DNA from: Thermus tengchongensis
Lineage (GTDB): Bacteria; Deinococcota; Deinococci; Deinococcales; Thermaceae
Reading direction: 5' to 3'
Assembly: GCF_021462405.1 (NCBI RefSeq)
Contig: NZ_JAKEDU010000005.1
Location: 1-64,000 of the forward strand
Length of the DNA: 64,000 nt
This document shows positions 26,843 to 38,092 of this stretch, piece after piece (the first letter of the stretch is position 1; each line of letters begins with the position of its first letter). Below the pieces are notes generated by a model. The model was not told the origin of the DNA. It did not search any database and saw nothing but the letters and a program-made list of their open reading frames with translations. Position numbers and translations under genes: made by a program.

Positions 26843-27567
26843 ACACCATCCCCCTTGCAGAGCTCCTGGAGCTCATCCACACCAGCCGCCGCTCGGGCGT
26901 CTTGGAAGTGAAGGTGGACTACCTGCCCCTCGCCCTGCGCTTCGCCGGGGGGGAGGTGGTGGGGGCGGCCATCCTGGACTGGGAAGGCCTCGAGGCCCTC
27001 TTCAGTTTCCCCCTGCATCCCCAGGAAGGGGTTTTCCGCTTCGGGGTAACCCCACCCTCCGCGGACAAGCCCCTCATGCCCTTCTCCACCCTCCTGGGGG
27101 AGTGGGCCCGGGTCAACGACGAGTGGGAGCGGTTCCGCACCCTGGTGGACTCCCCCAGCCGGGTCCTCGAGGCCATCCGGCCCAAGCCTCCCTACGAGGC
27201 CTTCCAGGGGGGGAAAAGTGTCCGGGCAGCCGCCAAGGCCTGGGGGGTTCCCCTCCTCATCGCCATGGAACGGGCCTACATGGGGGTAAGGGAAGGGGAC
27301 CTTTACCCCCTTCGCCGCTATGCCTGGTACGCCCTAAGGATCAAGTACCAGGGAAGGAAGGGGAAGACCCTGGAGGAGTTCGGCCAGCTTCAGGCCCTTC
27401 TGGACGGCACCCGCAACCTGGGGGAGGTGATCGCTTCGGGGGTGCCCATCGGCCTGGTGCGCCGGTACCTGGTGCAGGCCCTGGCCTCAGGGGAACTCAC
27501 CCCCCCGGGCCGGGGATGGCTCCTGAGGGACCTCACCTGGGAAATGGAAAAGGAAGAGGTAACCTAG
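26839..27567 (+). CDS. DUF4388-containing protein
   Basis: 242 residues, TTG start overlapping the thrB stop (TTGA), so translation is coupled. The N-terminal ~100 residues have the DUF4388/PATAN pattern: LLELIHTSRRSGVLEVK then RFAGGEVVGAAI. This domain is found in gliding and regulatory proteins and is thought to be a protein-interaction module. The rest is a helical region (NLGEVIASGVPIGLVRRYL) similar to the C-terminal part of such proteins. A regulatory role is inferred; the link with threonine synthesis is only positional. Confidence 0.7.
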   Translation: MNTIPLAELLELIHTSRRSGVLEVKVDYLPLALRFAGGEVVGAAILDWEGLEALFSFPLHPQEGVFRFGVTPPSADKPLMPFSTLLGEWARVNDEWERFRTLVDSPSRVLEAIRPKPPYEAFQGGKSVRAAAKAWGVPLLIAMERAYMGVREGDLYPLRRYAWYALRIKYQGRKGKTLEEFGQLQALLDGTRNLGEVIASGVPIGLVRRYLVQALASGELTPPGRGWLLRDLTWEMEKEEVT

Positions 27568-27606
27568 AGGAATCCCCTAGGCCCTGGACCCCAAACGATC
27601 CCATCC

Positions 27607-27623
27607 CCTTGGCCTCGCCAAGG
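27607..27623. terminator. Hairpin between convergent genes
   Basis: CCTTGGC-CTC-GCCAAGG lies between DUF4388 and the ribosomal genes. No T-run follows on either strand, so terminator function is uncertain. Confidence 0.35.
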
Positions 27624-27632
27624 AGGCTAGCC

Positions 27633-27716
27633 CTACTTCTTCTTGCGCGGACGGTACTTGCCGTAGGTGCCCCGCCAGATCTTGCCCCTCCGGGTGCGAC
27701 GGTCGCCCTTACCCAT
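27633..27716 (-). CDS. 30S ribosomal protein Thx (bTHX)
   Basis: A 27-codon gene encoding [14 protein letters not shown], then [13 protein letters not shown]. This is the very basic peptide Thx that fills a cavity in the head of the Thermus 30S subunit and stabilises it. ATG 27716 is preceded by the SD GGAGGG. It lies ten bases downstream of rpsT and is almost certainly co-transcribed with it. It is short enough to be missed by automatic annotation. Confidence 0.95.
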
Positions 27717-27726
27717 GCCCTCCCTC

Positions 27727-28020
27727 CTAGGCGCTCACCGCGGAAAGGTACTTCTGCACCTTACGCATAAGGCGCGACTTCCTCCGAGAAGCGGCGTTCT
27801 TGTGCAGGGTGGACCCCTTGGCCGCCTTATCGATGAGGCTCTGCGCCATGCGCATGATCTTCAAAGCTTCCTCGGCCTTGCCCTCCTGGGCCAGAAGCAC
27901 AGCCTTCTTGCTCAAGGTCTTGATGGCCGACTTCTTGGCCTTGTTACGAAGCCTGCGCTTCAAAGACTGCCGGTGCCGCTTCAGAGCGGAAAGGTTCCTC
28001 TTAGGCTTCTTCTGCGCCAT
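27727..28020 (-). CDS. rpsT: 30S ribosomal protein S20
   Basis: A 97-residue, highly basic helical protein binding the 5' domain of 16S rRNA. The sequence starts [20 protein letters not shown] and contains [15 protein letters not shown], the conserved C-terminal region of S20. SD GGGGAGA before the ATG. The leader from the promoter at 28060-28088 carries a small palindrome (TGCCCCT-T-AGGGGCA, 28034-28048). Confidence 0.96.
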
Positions 28021-28059
28021 CGTTCTCCCCTCGTGCCCCTTAGGGGCAGACCAGGCCTA

Positions 28060-28077
28060 AGTGTAGCATAGCCCGCC

Positions 28078-28088
<11 letters not shown>
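28060..28088 (-). promoter_or_regulatory. rpsT-Thx promoter
   Basis: On the minus strand TTGCCC (28083-28088), 17-bp spacer, TACACT (28060-28065). The -35 lies within the last codons of the upstream gene. Confidence 0.65.
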
Positions 28089-30329
<2,241 letters not shown>

Positions 30330-30333
<4 letters not shown>

Positions 30334-31310
30334 AGGCCGGATAGGTAGTCCAGCAGGGCCTTCAGCTCCCCCTCAGCTAAGGGCACCGCCGGCATCTGGC
30401 CCCGGCCCTTGAGCACGATCTCCCTCACCGCCTCCGGGGCTTTCAGGATGGGGTTTCCCTTAAGCCTAGGCCCCACTCCCCCCTGGGCCTCGGCTCCGTG
30501 GCAGGCGGCACAACGGGCCTGGTAGACCGTTTTCCCATCCGTTCCCCCCTGGGCCTGGGTGCGGGCCATGGCGATGAGACCCTCCACCCTTTCCCTGGCC
30601 TCCCCGCCCACCTCCAGATACTTCTCCCAAGCGGCGATGGCCTCCTGCGCCTGGCCCTTCTGGAAGTAGATGTTCCCCAGGAAGAGCCACCCCTCGGCGG
30701 CCGTGGGGTCGGCGTGCTGGGCGATCTGCAGGAACATCTCCGCCTCCTCCAGCCTCCCGCCCATGAAGAGGAGGATCCCCACCCGGCGCACCGCCTCCAC
30801 GTTCCTGGGGTCCTTCCTCAAGACCTCCAGGTAGGCCTCCGCCGCCTGATCCAAGGCCTGAAGCTCGTAGGCCCGCCTCCCCCAGGCCAGGAGGTCCGCC
30901 ACCTCCCCGGTGCGCTTGGCCTTGTCCTGAAGCGCCTTAAGCTCCCTGGCCTCGGCCCTTTGCGTCACCGTGGTCTCCCCGGGAAGCCTGGGCAGGGTGT
31001 AGCGCCAAAGCCCCACCCCCAGGAGGACCACCACCCCCAGGGCCAGGGCCACAGGCCAGGGGTTGAAGGGACGAGGCTCGGGAGGGCGCCAACCGTCCAA
31101 GGCCCGTTCCAACTCCACCACCCGGGCCATAGCCAGCTTCCTCTCCTCCCCCTCCAGGCCCTTCACCTCCTCCTTCAGGACCTCGAGCTCCTTGAGAAGC
31201 TCCTCCCGCCGGGGAGGCTCGGGGAAGGGTTCCCGGGGCCCCCGAAGAGGCCTTAAAGCCAAGTAGAGACCAAGAAAGAACAGAACCAGAAAGATAAGGG
31301 TGGCCATCAT
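30330..31310 (-). CDS. ccmI: CcmI/CycH-like TPR protein fused to a cytochrome c domain
   Basis: 326 residues. Order: a membrane segment (1-20), a coiled coil with a charged loop (30-75), a second membrane segment (about 87-104), a TPR region (about 135-245: AAEAYLEVLRKDPRNVEAV, AEMFLQIAQHADPTAAEGW), then a C-terminal monoheme c domain with CAACH (about 268-272) and a methionine ligand in GQMPAVPL. The first parts match CcmI, which presents apocytochrome c for heme ligation. A covalent heme domain at its end is unusual. Overlaps ccmH and the Rieske gene by four bases each. Confidence 0.85.
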
Positions 31311-31738
31311 GCGGGAGGCTCCTTAAGCCGACGCTCCGCCTCCTCCAGAAGCTCAGGGGGCAGGGGTTTCTTGGGCCGGAAGTAGGCGAAAAGCCCCAGG
31401 CCCAAAAGGACCAGACCGAAAACTGGCAACACCCAGACCCAAAGGGTCACCCCCCGCCTGGGAGGCTCGTAGAGGATCCACTCCCCATACCGGTCCACGA
31501 AGAAAGCCTTGATCTCCTCCTTGGTCCTGCCCTCCTGGAGCATCTCGGCGATGATGCGCCGCATCTCCACCGCCACCCCGGAGTTGGACTCCGCCGCCGA
31601 CTCCCCTTGGCACACGGGACAGCGAAGCTCCCGGGCGATGGCAAAGACCTCCGGAGGGAGGTCCGGGGGCGGGGAGGCAGGGCTCTCCTGGGCCCAGGCG
31701 GAAAGGACCAGGAAGGCCAACAGCAAGAGGAATCTCAT
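31307..31738 (-). CDS. ccmH: Cytochrome c maturation protein CcmH
   Basis: 143 residues with a signal peptide (1-16), the redox motif ELRCPVCQGESAAESNS (LRCPVCQ, about residues 38-44) and one C-terminal membrane segment (about 96-117). It reduces the disulfide of apocytochrome CxxCH motifs before heme attachment. Overlaps both neighbours by four bases. Confidence 0.95.
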   Translation of the reverse strand: MRFLLLLAFLVLSAWAQESPASPPPDLPPEVFAIARELRCPVCQGESAAESNSGVAVEMRRIIAEMLQEGRTKEEIKAFFVDRYGEWILYEPPRRGVTLWVWVLPVFGLVLLGLGLFAYFRPKKPLPPELLEEAERRLKEPPA

Positions 31739-32295
31739 GGGAGCACCTCCTTCAGGTACCTCTCCAGAGTAGCCGCGTCGATGGCCCCCGCATGGCGGAC
31801 CACCACCCGGCCCTCCCGGTCTATGACGAAGGTCTCCGGTACCCCGTACATGCCGTAGTCCACCCCCACCCGGCCCCGGGGGTCAAAGACCTGGGGGAAG
31901 GTGAGGCCAAACTGCCCTATGAAGCGCAGGGCATCCCCCTCCTTGTCCTGGGTGTTGATGCCCACAAACAGCACCTGGTCCTTGTACCGGCGCCAGGTGG
32001 CCTCGAGGACCGGGGCCTCCTCGTAACAGGCAGGGTAGCACCAGCTGGCCCAGAAGTTGAGCACGATGGGCCTCCCACCGAGGTGGTCGGAGAGCTTGAA
32101 GGTTTCCCCCCATTCCCCTTGGTAAGGGGGCAGCACCGGCAGGGTAAAGTCCGGGGCAGGACGGCGCTCCTTGGCCAGCACCGAAGGAAGCTCTTTGGGG
32201 TTTCGTTGCATTCCCCAGTAAAAAAGCCCCCCCAAGGCCACGACCACAAGGAGCCACAGCCAGCTCCTCAAGGTGTTCCCTGCGGGAAACCTCAC
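31735..32295 (-). CDS. ccmG: Thioredoxin-fold protein CcmG/DsbE
   Basis: 186 residues: a membrane anchor (about 9-28), then a TlpA/ResA-like fold. The active-site region reads NFWASWCYPACYEEAPVLE; the usual CPxC of CcmG is CYPAC here, an altered spacing with a third nearby cysteine missing. The rest (VGINTQDKEGDALRFI, YGVYG-type cis-proline VPETFVID) is standard. It passes electrons to CcmH or apocytochrome. Confidence 0.93.
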   Translation of the reverse strand: MRFPAGNTLRSWLWLLVVVALGGLFYWGMQRNPKELPSVLAKERRPAPDFTLPVLPPYQGEWGETFKLSDHLGGRPIVLNFWASWCYPACYEEAPVLEATWRRYKDQVLFVGINTQDKEGDALRFIGQFGLTFPQVFDPRGRVGVDYGMYGVPETFVIDREGRVVVRHAGAIDAATLERYLKEVLP

Positions 32296-34223
32296 GCTGG
32301 GCTCACCCCCTTAAGCTCTTCCCGCTTAGCCGTGGGCCAGAGGATGTACAAGGTACCCAAGGCCATGAGCCCCCCCGCCACCCACATCCAGAAGACCAGG
32401 GGGGTAACGATGAGACGGATAGAAGCCCACTCCCCCTTCTCCCGGTCAAAGTCCATGAGGAGGAAGTAGTAGTCGTTGCCCGGGGTGTAGACCACCTTAG
32501 GGGCGGGCAGAGGGGAGTTCATCTGGGGGTAGAAGTGAAGCCGGGGGCGCACCTCCCCGAAGCGGTCCGTGCGCAAGGAAGCCTCCACGGCAAAGCGCCT
32601 CCCCTCGTCCAAGGCCCGCACCCCCAGGAACTCCATGCGCACCCCCCCCGCCTCCCAAGCCTGCCCACGATAAAGGGTTTTTTCGCTCTCCAGGCGGTAG
32701 GCCTGGCTGAAGGCGATGCCAAGCCCCATGAGGGCCACGGCAAAGTGGACCACAAGGCTTCCTATCCGCCTACGGTTCTCCAAGAACCCCCAGGGGGAAA
32801 GCCCGGCCCTAAGACGGGCCAGCACCCCCTCCCGCACCAAGAGGAGGATGGCGGCGGTGTTGTAGAGGAAAAGCCCCAGGGCCAGGGAAGCCCCCACGGT
32901 ATAGCCCCGAAGAAGCCCAAGCAGGGTGCCCACCAGCAAGACCCCCAGCAGGAGGTACAGGTTGCGGAAGACCTCCGCCCTAGGCCTCCGCCAGGGCAGG
33001 ATGGGCCCCACCCCCATGAGGAGCAGGACCCCTACCCCGATGGGCGCGGAAACCTGGTTGAAGAAGGGGGCCCCCACGCTCACCTTAGCCCCGGTGAAGG
33101 CCTCCACCACAAGGGGGTAAAAGGTGCCGAGCACCACCACCAAGGCCCAGCCGGCGAAGAAGAAGGCCCCTAGGAGAAGAGCCCCCTCCCGGGAAAGGGG
33201 CCGGAAAACCACGGTGTCCCGCACCTCCCGGCTAACCCGGGAAAGAAGACCAAGCCCCAAGCCAGTAACCAGGAGGAAGAAGCCCAGGAAGGCAGGCCCC
33301 ACGGGCCCCTCGGCGAAGGCATGGACCGACTGGATCACCCCGCTCCGGGTGAGGAAGGTCCCCAGCACCGTGGCGGCGAAGGCCAGGGTGACGAAGGCGA
33401 AGTTCCAAGCCTTAAAGGACCCCCGGGTCTCCTGGACGAGGGCGGTGTGCAGGAAGGCGGTGGCCAAAAGCCAAGGGATGAAGCTGGCGTTTTCCACCGG
33501 GTCCCAGGCCCAGTACCCGCCCCAGCCTAGGACCTCGTAGCTCCACCACATTCCCGCCACCTTCCCGGCGGTGAGGAAACCCCAGGCGATCAGGGTCCAC
33601 CACCGGGTCTCCCCCACCCAGGTCTGGTAGCGGCGGACCACCATGGCCGCCACGGCGTAGGCGAAGGGCACGCTTAAGCCCACAAAGCCCAGGTACATGA
33701 GGACCGGGTGGACGGCCATCATCCAGTGGTTCTGCAAAAGAGGGTTAGGCCCATTGCCATCCGTTGGCGGGTTGGGCAGGGTTTGGAAGGGACTGGCGAT
33801 GGTGGCCATCACCCCGAAGAAGAAGACCTGGATACCGAAAAGCACGGCCAACACCACTGAGCCCCGCCACGGGTCCAGGGGTTTGCGGCTGGCCAAAAGG
33901 GTGTAGAGGGTTTGCAGCAGGCCCCAAAGGAGGATACTCCCCTCGAGGGCCGCCCAGGGGGTCACCAGGGTAACCCAGAGGGGATCCTGGGTGGAGTGGT
34001 TGCGGGCCACGTAGGCCAGGCTGAAGTCGTGGGTGAGGAGGGCCCATTCCAGGGCCAAAAAGGCCACCAAAGCGGCCAGGAAGGCGGGCAGGACCAAGGA
34101 CTTGGCCCCCTTAAGAAAGCGCCCATCACCCTGGGCATAGGCAAGAAGGGCCAAAGCCAGGCCCAGAAGGCTGAAGGCCAGGGCCAGGCTCACGCCCAGG
34201 TTGCCGAGAAGCGCCGGGGTCAC
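32292..34223 (-). CDS. ccmF: Heme lyase subunit CcmF
   Basis: A 643-residue polytopic protein with about 14-15 membrane segments, the core of the heme ligation complex. The tryptophan-rich WWD signature is GWGGYWAWDPVENASFIPWL (about 228-247). The periplasmic histidines HPVLMYLG and HTALVQE are also present. Fits CcmF in length and layout. Start and stop overlap ccmE and ccmG by four bases. Confidence 0.96.
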   Translation of the reverse strand: MTPALLGNLGVSLALAFSLLGLALALLAYAQGDGRFLKGAKSLVLPAFLAALVAFLALEWALLTHDFSLAYVARNHSTQDPLWVTLVTPWAALEGSILLWGLLQTLYTLLASRKPLDPWRGSVVLAVLFGIQVFFFGVMATIASPFQTLPNPPTDGNGPNPLLQNHWMMAVHPVLMYLGFVGLSVPFAYAVAAMVVRRYQTWVGETRWWTLIAWGFLTAGKVAGMWWSYEVLGWGGYWAWDPVENASFIPWLLATAFLHTALVQETRGSFKAWNFAFVTLAFAATVLGTFLTRSGVIQSVHAFAEGPVGPAFLGFFLLVTGLGLGLLSRVSREVRDTVVFRPLSREGALLLGAFFFAGWALVVVLGTFYPLVVEAFTGAKVSVGAPFFNQVSAPIGVGVLLLMGVGPILPWRRPRAEVFRNLYLLLGVLLVGTLLGLLRGYTVGASLALGLFLYNTAAILLLVREGVLARLRAGLSPWGFLENRRRIGSLVVHFAVALMGLGIAFSQAYRLESEKTLYRGQAWEAGGVRMEFLGVRALDEGRRFAVEASLRTDRFGEVRPRLHFYPQMNSPLPAPKVVYTPGNDYYFLLMDFDREKGEWASIRLIVTPLVFWMWVAGGLMALGTLYILWPTAKREELKGVSPA

Positions 34224-34648
34224 TTGGCCTCCTCAATGAGCTTGCGCACTTCCTCCGGAGTCCAACCCGCCTTGGGAGCCTGGTAGGTTTCGGAGTGTTT
34301 CACCAGGAGGTTGGTGCCTTGGAAGTGGTCGCCCTGGAACCGTCCCTCCACCACCACCCCCTGCCCCTCCTTGAACATCCCCGGGGGCGTGCCCTTGTGC
34401 ACCACGGGCACCTCCGCCACCCCATCGGTGAGGATGAAGCGGAGCTCCAGCTGGTCCCTGTCGTAGCGCACCGTCCCCTCCTTCACCAAGCCGCCCAGGC
34501 GCACAGGACGGTTCTGGTAGCGGGCCTGGTCCTGGAGGTACTCGGAAGGGGTGAGGAAGTAAACCAGGTTCTGGCCAAGGCCGCCGAAGATCAAGTAGGC
34601 CAAGGCGCCCAGGATGACCAAAAGCCCCACCAGGTACTTGGCCCTCAT
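34220..34648 (-). CDS. ccmE: Heme chaperone CcmE
   Basis: 142 residues: a single membrane anchor (about 5-23) and an OB-fold domain that carries heme to CcmF. The heme-binding His118 lies in LLVKHSETYQAP, an H-x-E-x-Y motif matching the HxxxY form. RPVRLGGLVKEGTV and KGTPPGMFKEGQGVVVEG are typical CcmE blocks. Overlaps ccmD and ccmF by four bases. Confidence 0.95.
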   Translation of the reverse strand: MRAKYLVGLLVILGALAYLIFGGLGQNLVYFLTPSEYLQDQARYQNRPVRLGGLVKEGTVRYDRDQLELRFILTDGVAEVPVVHKGTPPGMFKEGQGVVVEGRFQGDHFQGTNLLVKHSETYQAPKAGWTPEEVRKLIEEAK

Positions 34649-34743
34649 TTCACCCTCCGGTAACGCCAGAAGAGGTAGGCCAGGTAGCCGAAGACCGTGA
34701 GGTAGGTGAGGACATAGACCCAGGTGACGAAGATTTCGCTCAC
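34645..34743 (-). CDS. ccmD: Heme exporter small subunit CcmD
   Basis: A 32-codon gene with GTG start at 34743 overlapping the ccmC stop (GTGA) and a 4-bp overlap with ccmE. It encodes a single membrane helix (VTWVYVLTYLTVFGYLAYLF) followed by WRYRRVK, the usual CcmD architecture. CcmD helps release holo-CcmE from the CcmABC complex. Too short for most gene finders, but position and form are convincing. Confidence 0.9.
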   Translation of the reverse strand: MSEIFVTWVYVLTYLTVFGYLAYLFWRYRRVK

Positions 34744-35426
34744 GCCTCCTCCTTCCTGGCCTCCAAAGCGGCCAACAGGGAGCGGAAGCGCACGAAGCCG
34801 AGGTAGAGGAGGGTAAAGACGAAGAGGTTGAAGAGGAGGGCCTGGAGCATGGCGGGATCCATGTGGATCTTCCCCGTGGTGAGGTCGATGGACTGGGTTT
34901 GGTGCAGGCTCCGCCACCACTTCACTGACATGTAGCTGATGGGCACGTTGATGAAACCCAGAATGCCCACCGCCGCCGCCGCCTTGGCCCGAAGCTCGGG
35001 GTCCTCGATGGCCCCCCGGAGGAGGAAGTACCCCACGTAGACAGCAAAGAGGATAGCGGTGGTGGTGAGCCTGGGCTCCCAGGTCCAGTAGACCCCCCAG
35101 GTGGGCCGGGCCCAGAGCATCCCCGTCACCAGGGCCAGCCCCATGAAGACCAGGCCGACCTCTGCGCTCGCCAGGGCCACCCGGTCGTACCTGGGGTTCT
35201 GCCGGAAGAGGTAGAGGAGGGAGTAAAGGAAGGTAACGAAAAAGGCCAGGTAGCCCAGCCAGGCCCCGGGCACATGCAGGTACATGATGCGGGCCAGGTA
35301 GCCTTGGTTGACATCGGGAGGAGCGGAGAGGGCTAAATAGAGTCCCACCGGGAGAAGCAAAAGCCCCAGCCCCAGGAAAACCCAGGTGAGGACGTCCGGG
35401 CGGTCGGGTTGCGCAACCTTCAGCAT
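34740..35426 (-). CDS. ccmC: Heme exporter protein CcmC
   Basis: 228 residues with six membrane segments. The WWD-like motif is WGVYWTWEPRLT (about 115-126), with histidines in YLHVPGAW and the loop before WRSLHQTQS flanking the heme site. It loads heme onto CcmE. ATG 35426 is used because the longer ORF adds a charged, non-conserved stretch; SD GGAGG precedes it. It lies 71 bp after ccmB. Confidence 0.95.
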   Translation of the reverse strand: MLKVAQPDRPDVLTWVFLGLGLLLLPVGLYLALSAPPDVNQGYLARIMYLHVPGAWLGYLAFFVTFLYSLLYLFRQNPRYDRVALASAEVGLVFMGLALVTGMLWARPTWGVYWTWEPRLTTTAILFAVYVGYFLLRGAIEDPELRAKAAAAVGILGFINVPISYMSVKWWRSLHQTQSIDLTTGKIHMDPAMLQALLFNLFVFTLLYLGFVRFRSLLAALEARKEEA

Positions 35427-35497
35427 GCTTGTACCTCCACGCCTCCTAGCATAGCCAAGGGAAGGGTTAAAAATCTGTGGCCTCCGTACCGCCAAAC

Positions 35498-36220
35498 CTA
35501 ACCTTCCATAACCACTGGGAAAAGGAGGGCGCTGGCGGTGAGGTAGACCACATCAAAAACCAAAAGGAGCTGCCACCAGGCGGAAATCTCCGTCACGGGA
35601 AGACCCTCCGCCAGGCCCGTGGTGGCCCGCACGGAGGCCAGGACCACGGGCACCACCAAGGAGAAGAGGAGAAGGGGCAAAAGCACCTCCCGCCCCCTAA
35701 GGCGGGCCAGGAGACCGGCGTAGAAGGTGGCCACGCTGGCGTACCCCAAGACCCCCAGGGCCAAGGTCAGGAAAAGGGGGAAAAGGCGCTCCAAGGGCAG
35801 GTAAAAGAGGCCCGCCGCCATCAAGAGGGCAAGGGCGGCCAAGGGCAGGAGGAGGAGCATCTGGAAAAGAAGTTTGCCGAAATAGATCCACTCCTTGCCC
35901 CCCGGGGTCAGGAGGAGGTCGTCCAAGGTGCCCTCCTCCACCTCCAGGGCAAAGGCCCGGGTGGAAAGGAGCGTACTCCCGAAGGCCAAGGCCACCCAGA
36001 GCACGCCAGGGGCGGCCCGGCGCAAAGGCTCCTCCTCCGGCCCCAGGGCCAAGGCCATGATGAAGAGCATCACGATAAAAAAGGCCAGGATGGAAAGAAG
36101 CCCCGCGCGGTCGCGCACCTCGAGGCGAAGATCCCTTAAGGCCAGCAAAACCACCCGGCGCACCACCTCTACCCTACCCTGCCCGGCCGCCTCGGGCCAC
36201 TCTTCCACGGGAAGCTTCAT
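35498..36220 (-). CDS. ccmB: Heme ABC transporter permease CcmB
   Basis: A 240-residue protein with six membrane segments, the permease partner of CcmA. Typical sequence: AFALEVEEGTLDDLLLTPG and LGYASVATFYAGLLARLRGRE. A charged N-terminal extension (residues 1-25) precedes the usual start of the family; overlap with the ccmA stop (4 bp) supports the first ATG. Confidence 0.93.
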   Translation of the reverse strand: MKLPVEEWPEAAGQGRVEVVRRVVLLALRDLRLEVRDRAGLLSILAFFIVMLFIMALALGPEEEPLRRAAPGVLWVALAFGSTLLSTRAFALEVEEGTLDDLLLTPGGKEWIYFGKLLFQMLLLLPLAALALLMAAGLFYLPLERLFPLFLTLALGVLGYASVATFYAGLLARLRGREVLLPLLLFSLVVPVVLASVRATTGLAEGLPVTEISAWWQLLLVFDVVYLTASALLFPVVMEG

Positions 36221-36786
36221 GCCGCCCCCAGCTCCAGGGTGCGGTCCGCCACCTGCTCGGCCAGGGCACGGTCGTGGGTGGCCAGCACCACCCCCGCCCT
36301 CTTCCGGGCCTCGGCCAAGGTGGCAAGAAGAAGCTCCCTTCCCCCTTTGTCCAAGGCGGTTTCGGGCTCGTCCAACAGCCAGATGTCGGGGAACAAAAGG
36401 GTAAGCCGGGCCAAGGCGAGCCTCTTCTTCATACCGCTGGAAAAGGCGTAAAGGGGAAGGTCCCCGGGCAAGCCAAAGCGGTCCAGGGTTTCTTCAGCTT
36501 CTTTGCCTTGGTGGTGGAAGGCCAGGTCGTAAAGGAGGTGCTCCCGGGCGGTGAGGTGGCGGTGGAAGGGGGGAGGATTGGCCAGGAAAAGGGCCCGCCC
36601 AGCGCGCTCCACCCGGCCCCGGGTGGGCTTCAAAAGACCCGCCATGAGGCGCAAGAGGGTGGTCTTCCCCGAGCCGTTGGGCCCCAAGAGGGCCACCACT
36701 TCCCCCCGCTCTAGGGTAAAGGAAAGGTCCCGGACCACCCAGTCCCGGCCGAAACGCTTGGAGGTGCCCTGCAAGCGAAGCAACAT
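36217..36786 (-). CDS. ccmA: Heme ABC transporter ATPase CcmA
   Basis: 189 residues, a compact ABC ATPase. Walker A LLGPNGSGKTTLLRL, signature FSSGMKKRLALARLTLL, Walker B DIWLLDEPETALD and switch histidine LATHDRALA. With CcmB it drives release of heme-loaded CcmE. A TAAACT (36797-36802, minus) 10 bases upstream could allow an internal promoter; otherwise it follows ccdA after 76 bp. Confidence 0.93.
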   Translation of the reverse strand: MLLRLQGTSKRFGRDWVVRDLSFTLERGEVVALLGPNGSGKTTLLRLMAGLLKPTRGRVERAGRALFLANPPPFHRHLTAREHLLYDLAFHHQGKEAEETLDRFGLPGDLPLYAFSSGMKKRLALARLTLLFPDIWLLDEPETALDKGGRELLLATLAEARKRAGVVLATHDRALAEQVADRTLELGAA

Positions 36787-36862
36787 GCCTATACCAGTTT
36801 AGAGGTATGCCGGAGGGCCAATCGTCCCTCTTAGGGGAAAAAACCCCCAGGTCCCCTCACCC

Positions 36863-37531
36863 CTACAGGTTCTTCTGCAGCCACTCCGGCGTAATCCGGA
36901 GGAAGAAGGAGTTCAAGGCGCTGTAGGTCCCCGTGAGAAGCAAAACCCCCACCACAAGGAGCACCACCCCCGCCAGCAACTCCACGTAGTGGGAAAGCCG
37001 CCCAGCCCGCCTCAGCCACCCCTTAAGCCGGTCAGCAAAGAGGGCCACCAGCAAAAAGGGCACCGCCAAACCCAGGATATAGGCCAGAAGAAGCCCTACC
37101 CCGCCCCCTACCGCCGTCAGGGTGAGGATGGCCCCCAGGATGGGCCCGATGCAAGGGGTCCAGCCCAAGCCCAGGCTGGCCCCCAGGAGCATAGCCCCCA
37201 AGGGACGGGCCGTCTCCCCCTCGTAGCGGAGGTTCACCCCCCAGCGGGGCCTCAGGCCCAGCATGTACAGGCCGAAGAGGATCAGGATAACCCCCCCCAC
37301 CCGGGCCAGGGTTTGGCGGTGCTCAAAGAGAAGCCCTCCAAGGAGGGTAAAGGGTAGGCCCAGGAGGAAAAAGACCACCCCGAAGCCTAGCACGAAGAAA
37401 AGGGCGTTAAAGAGGGGGCGCCCCCGCTCCCCCCCTAGGTAGAAGAGGTAGGTGGGCACCAGGGGAAGGACACAAGGGGAGAGGAAGGAAAGCACCCCCG
37501 CTAAAAAAGCCGCCGTTAAGGAAACGCTCAT
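36863..37531 (-). CDS. ccdA: CcdA-type thiol-disulfide membrane transporter
   Basis: 222 residues with six membrane segments. The two conserved cysteines of the CcdA/DsbD core are in LSFLSPCVLPLVPTYLFYLG (about residue 20) and GLGWTPCIGPILGAIL (about residue 127). It carries reducing power from cytoplasmic thioredoxin to the periplasm for CcmG and, given the sox neighbours, possibly for SoxYZ maintenance. It lies between the sox and ccm genes, ten bp after the cytochrome gene. Confidence 0.93.
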   Translation of the reverse strand: MSVSLTAAFLAGVLSFLSPCVLPLVPTYLFYLGGERGRPLFNALFFVLGFGVVFFLLGLPFTLLGGLLFEHRQTLARVGGVILILFGLYMLGLRPRWGVNLRYEGETARPLGAMLLGASLGLGWTPCIGPILGAILTLTAVGGGVGLLLAYILGLAVPFLLVALFADRLKGWLRRAGRLSHYVELLAGVVLLVVGVLLLTGTYSALNSFFLRITPEWLQKNL

Positions 37532-37540
37532 GCCTCCATC

Positions 37541-38092
37541 CTAGGGCAGGGTGAGCCAGGGGAAGCGGCGCTTGGTCTCAGGGTCCAACTGCAAAAGCTC
37601 CCGGGCCGGCATCTTCACCTGGGGCAGGGTCTTCTGGTTGATGGGCTCGTGGGCGTCGATAATCCCGTTCATGTACAGGAGGAAGGCCACCAGGTGGTAG
37701 ACCTCCTCGTCCGTGAGGGTGCCCGGAGCGCCGAAGGGCATGGCGCGGCGGATATAGTCGTAGAGGGTGGTGGGGTACTGCCAGTAGTTGCCGATGGCAA
37801 ACTCGGCGGGCTCGGTGTCCGGGGTGATGGGGAAGGGCTCGGCCACCAGGCGGTTGAAGGGGTAGCCCTCACCCCGGGCCCCGTGGCAGGAGGCACACTT
37901 CTCCGCGTAGATTCGCTCTCCCTCCTCCACCTTCCCCTCCCCTGGGGGAAGCCCCCGGCCGTCCGGCAGAACCACGGGCCTAAGGTCGTACTGGGCCACC
38001 AGCTCCTCGGAGATGGGGGTACCCAGGTTGTACCGGGCCCCTACCGCCAATCCCAAGAGAGCTAAAAGAACCAGGATGCGCCTAGCCATCAA
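37541..38092 (-). CDS. Exported monoheme cytochrome c next to soxC
   Basis: 183 residues with an N-terminal signal (about 1-18) and one heme c site, CASCHGARGEGYPFNRL (about 66-82). A candidate axial methionine is in RRAMPFGAPGTLTDEEVYHL. Overlap of 11 bp with soxC makes it the likely electron-accepting subunit of that molybdoenzyme (SoxD- or SorB-like). SoxD proper usually has two hemes, so the SorB comparison is as good. Confidence 0.85.
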   Translation of the reverse strand: MMARRILVLLALLGLAVGARYNLGTPISEELVAQYDLRPVVLPDGRGLPPGEGKVEEGERIYAEKCASCHGARGEGYPFNRLVAEPFPITPDTEPAEFAIGNYWQYPTTLYDYIRRAMPFGAPGTLTDEEVYHLVAFLLYMNGIIDAHEPINQKTLPQVKMPARELLQLDPETKRRFPWLTLP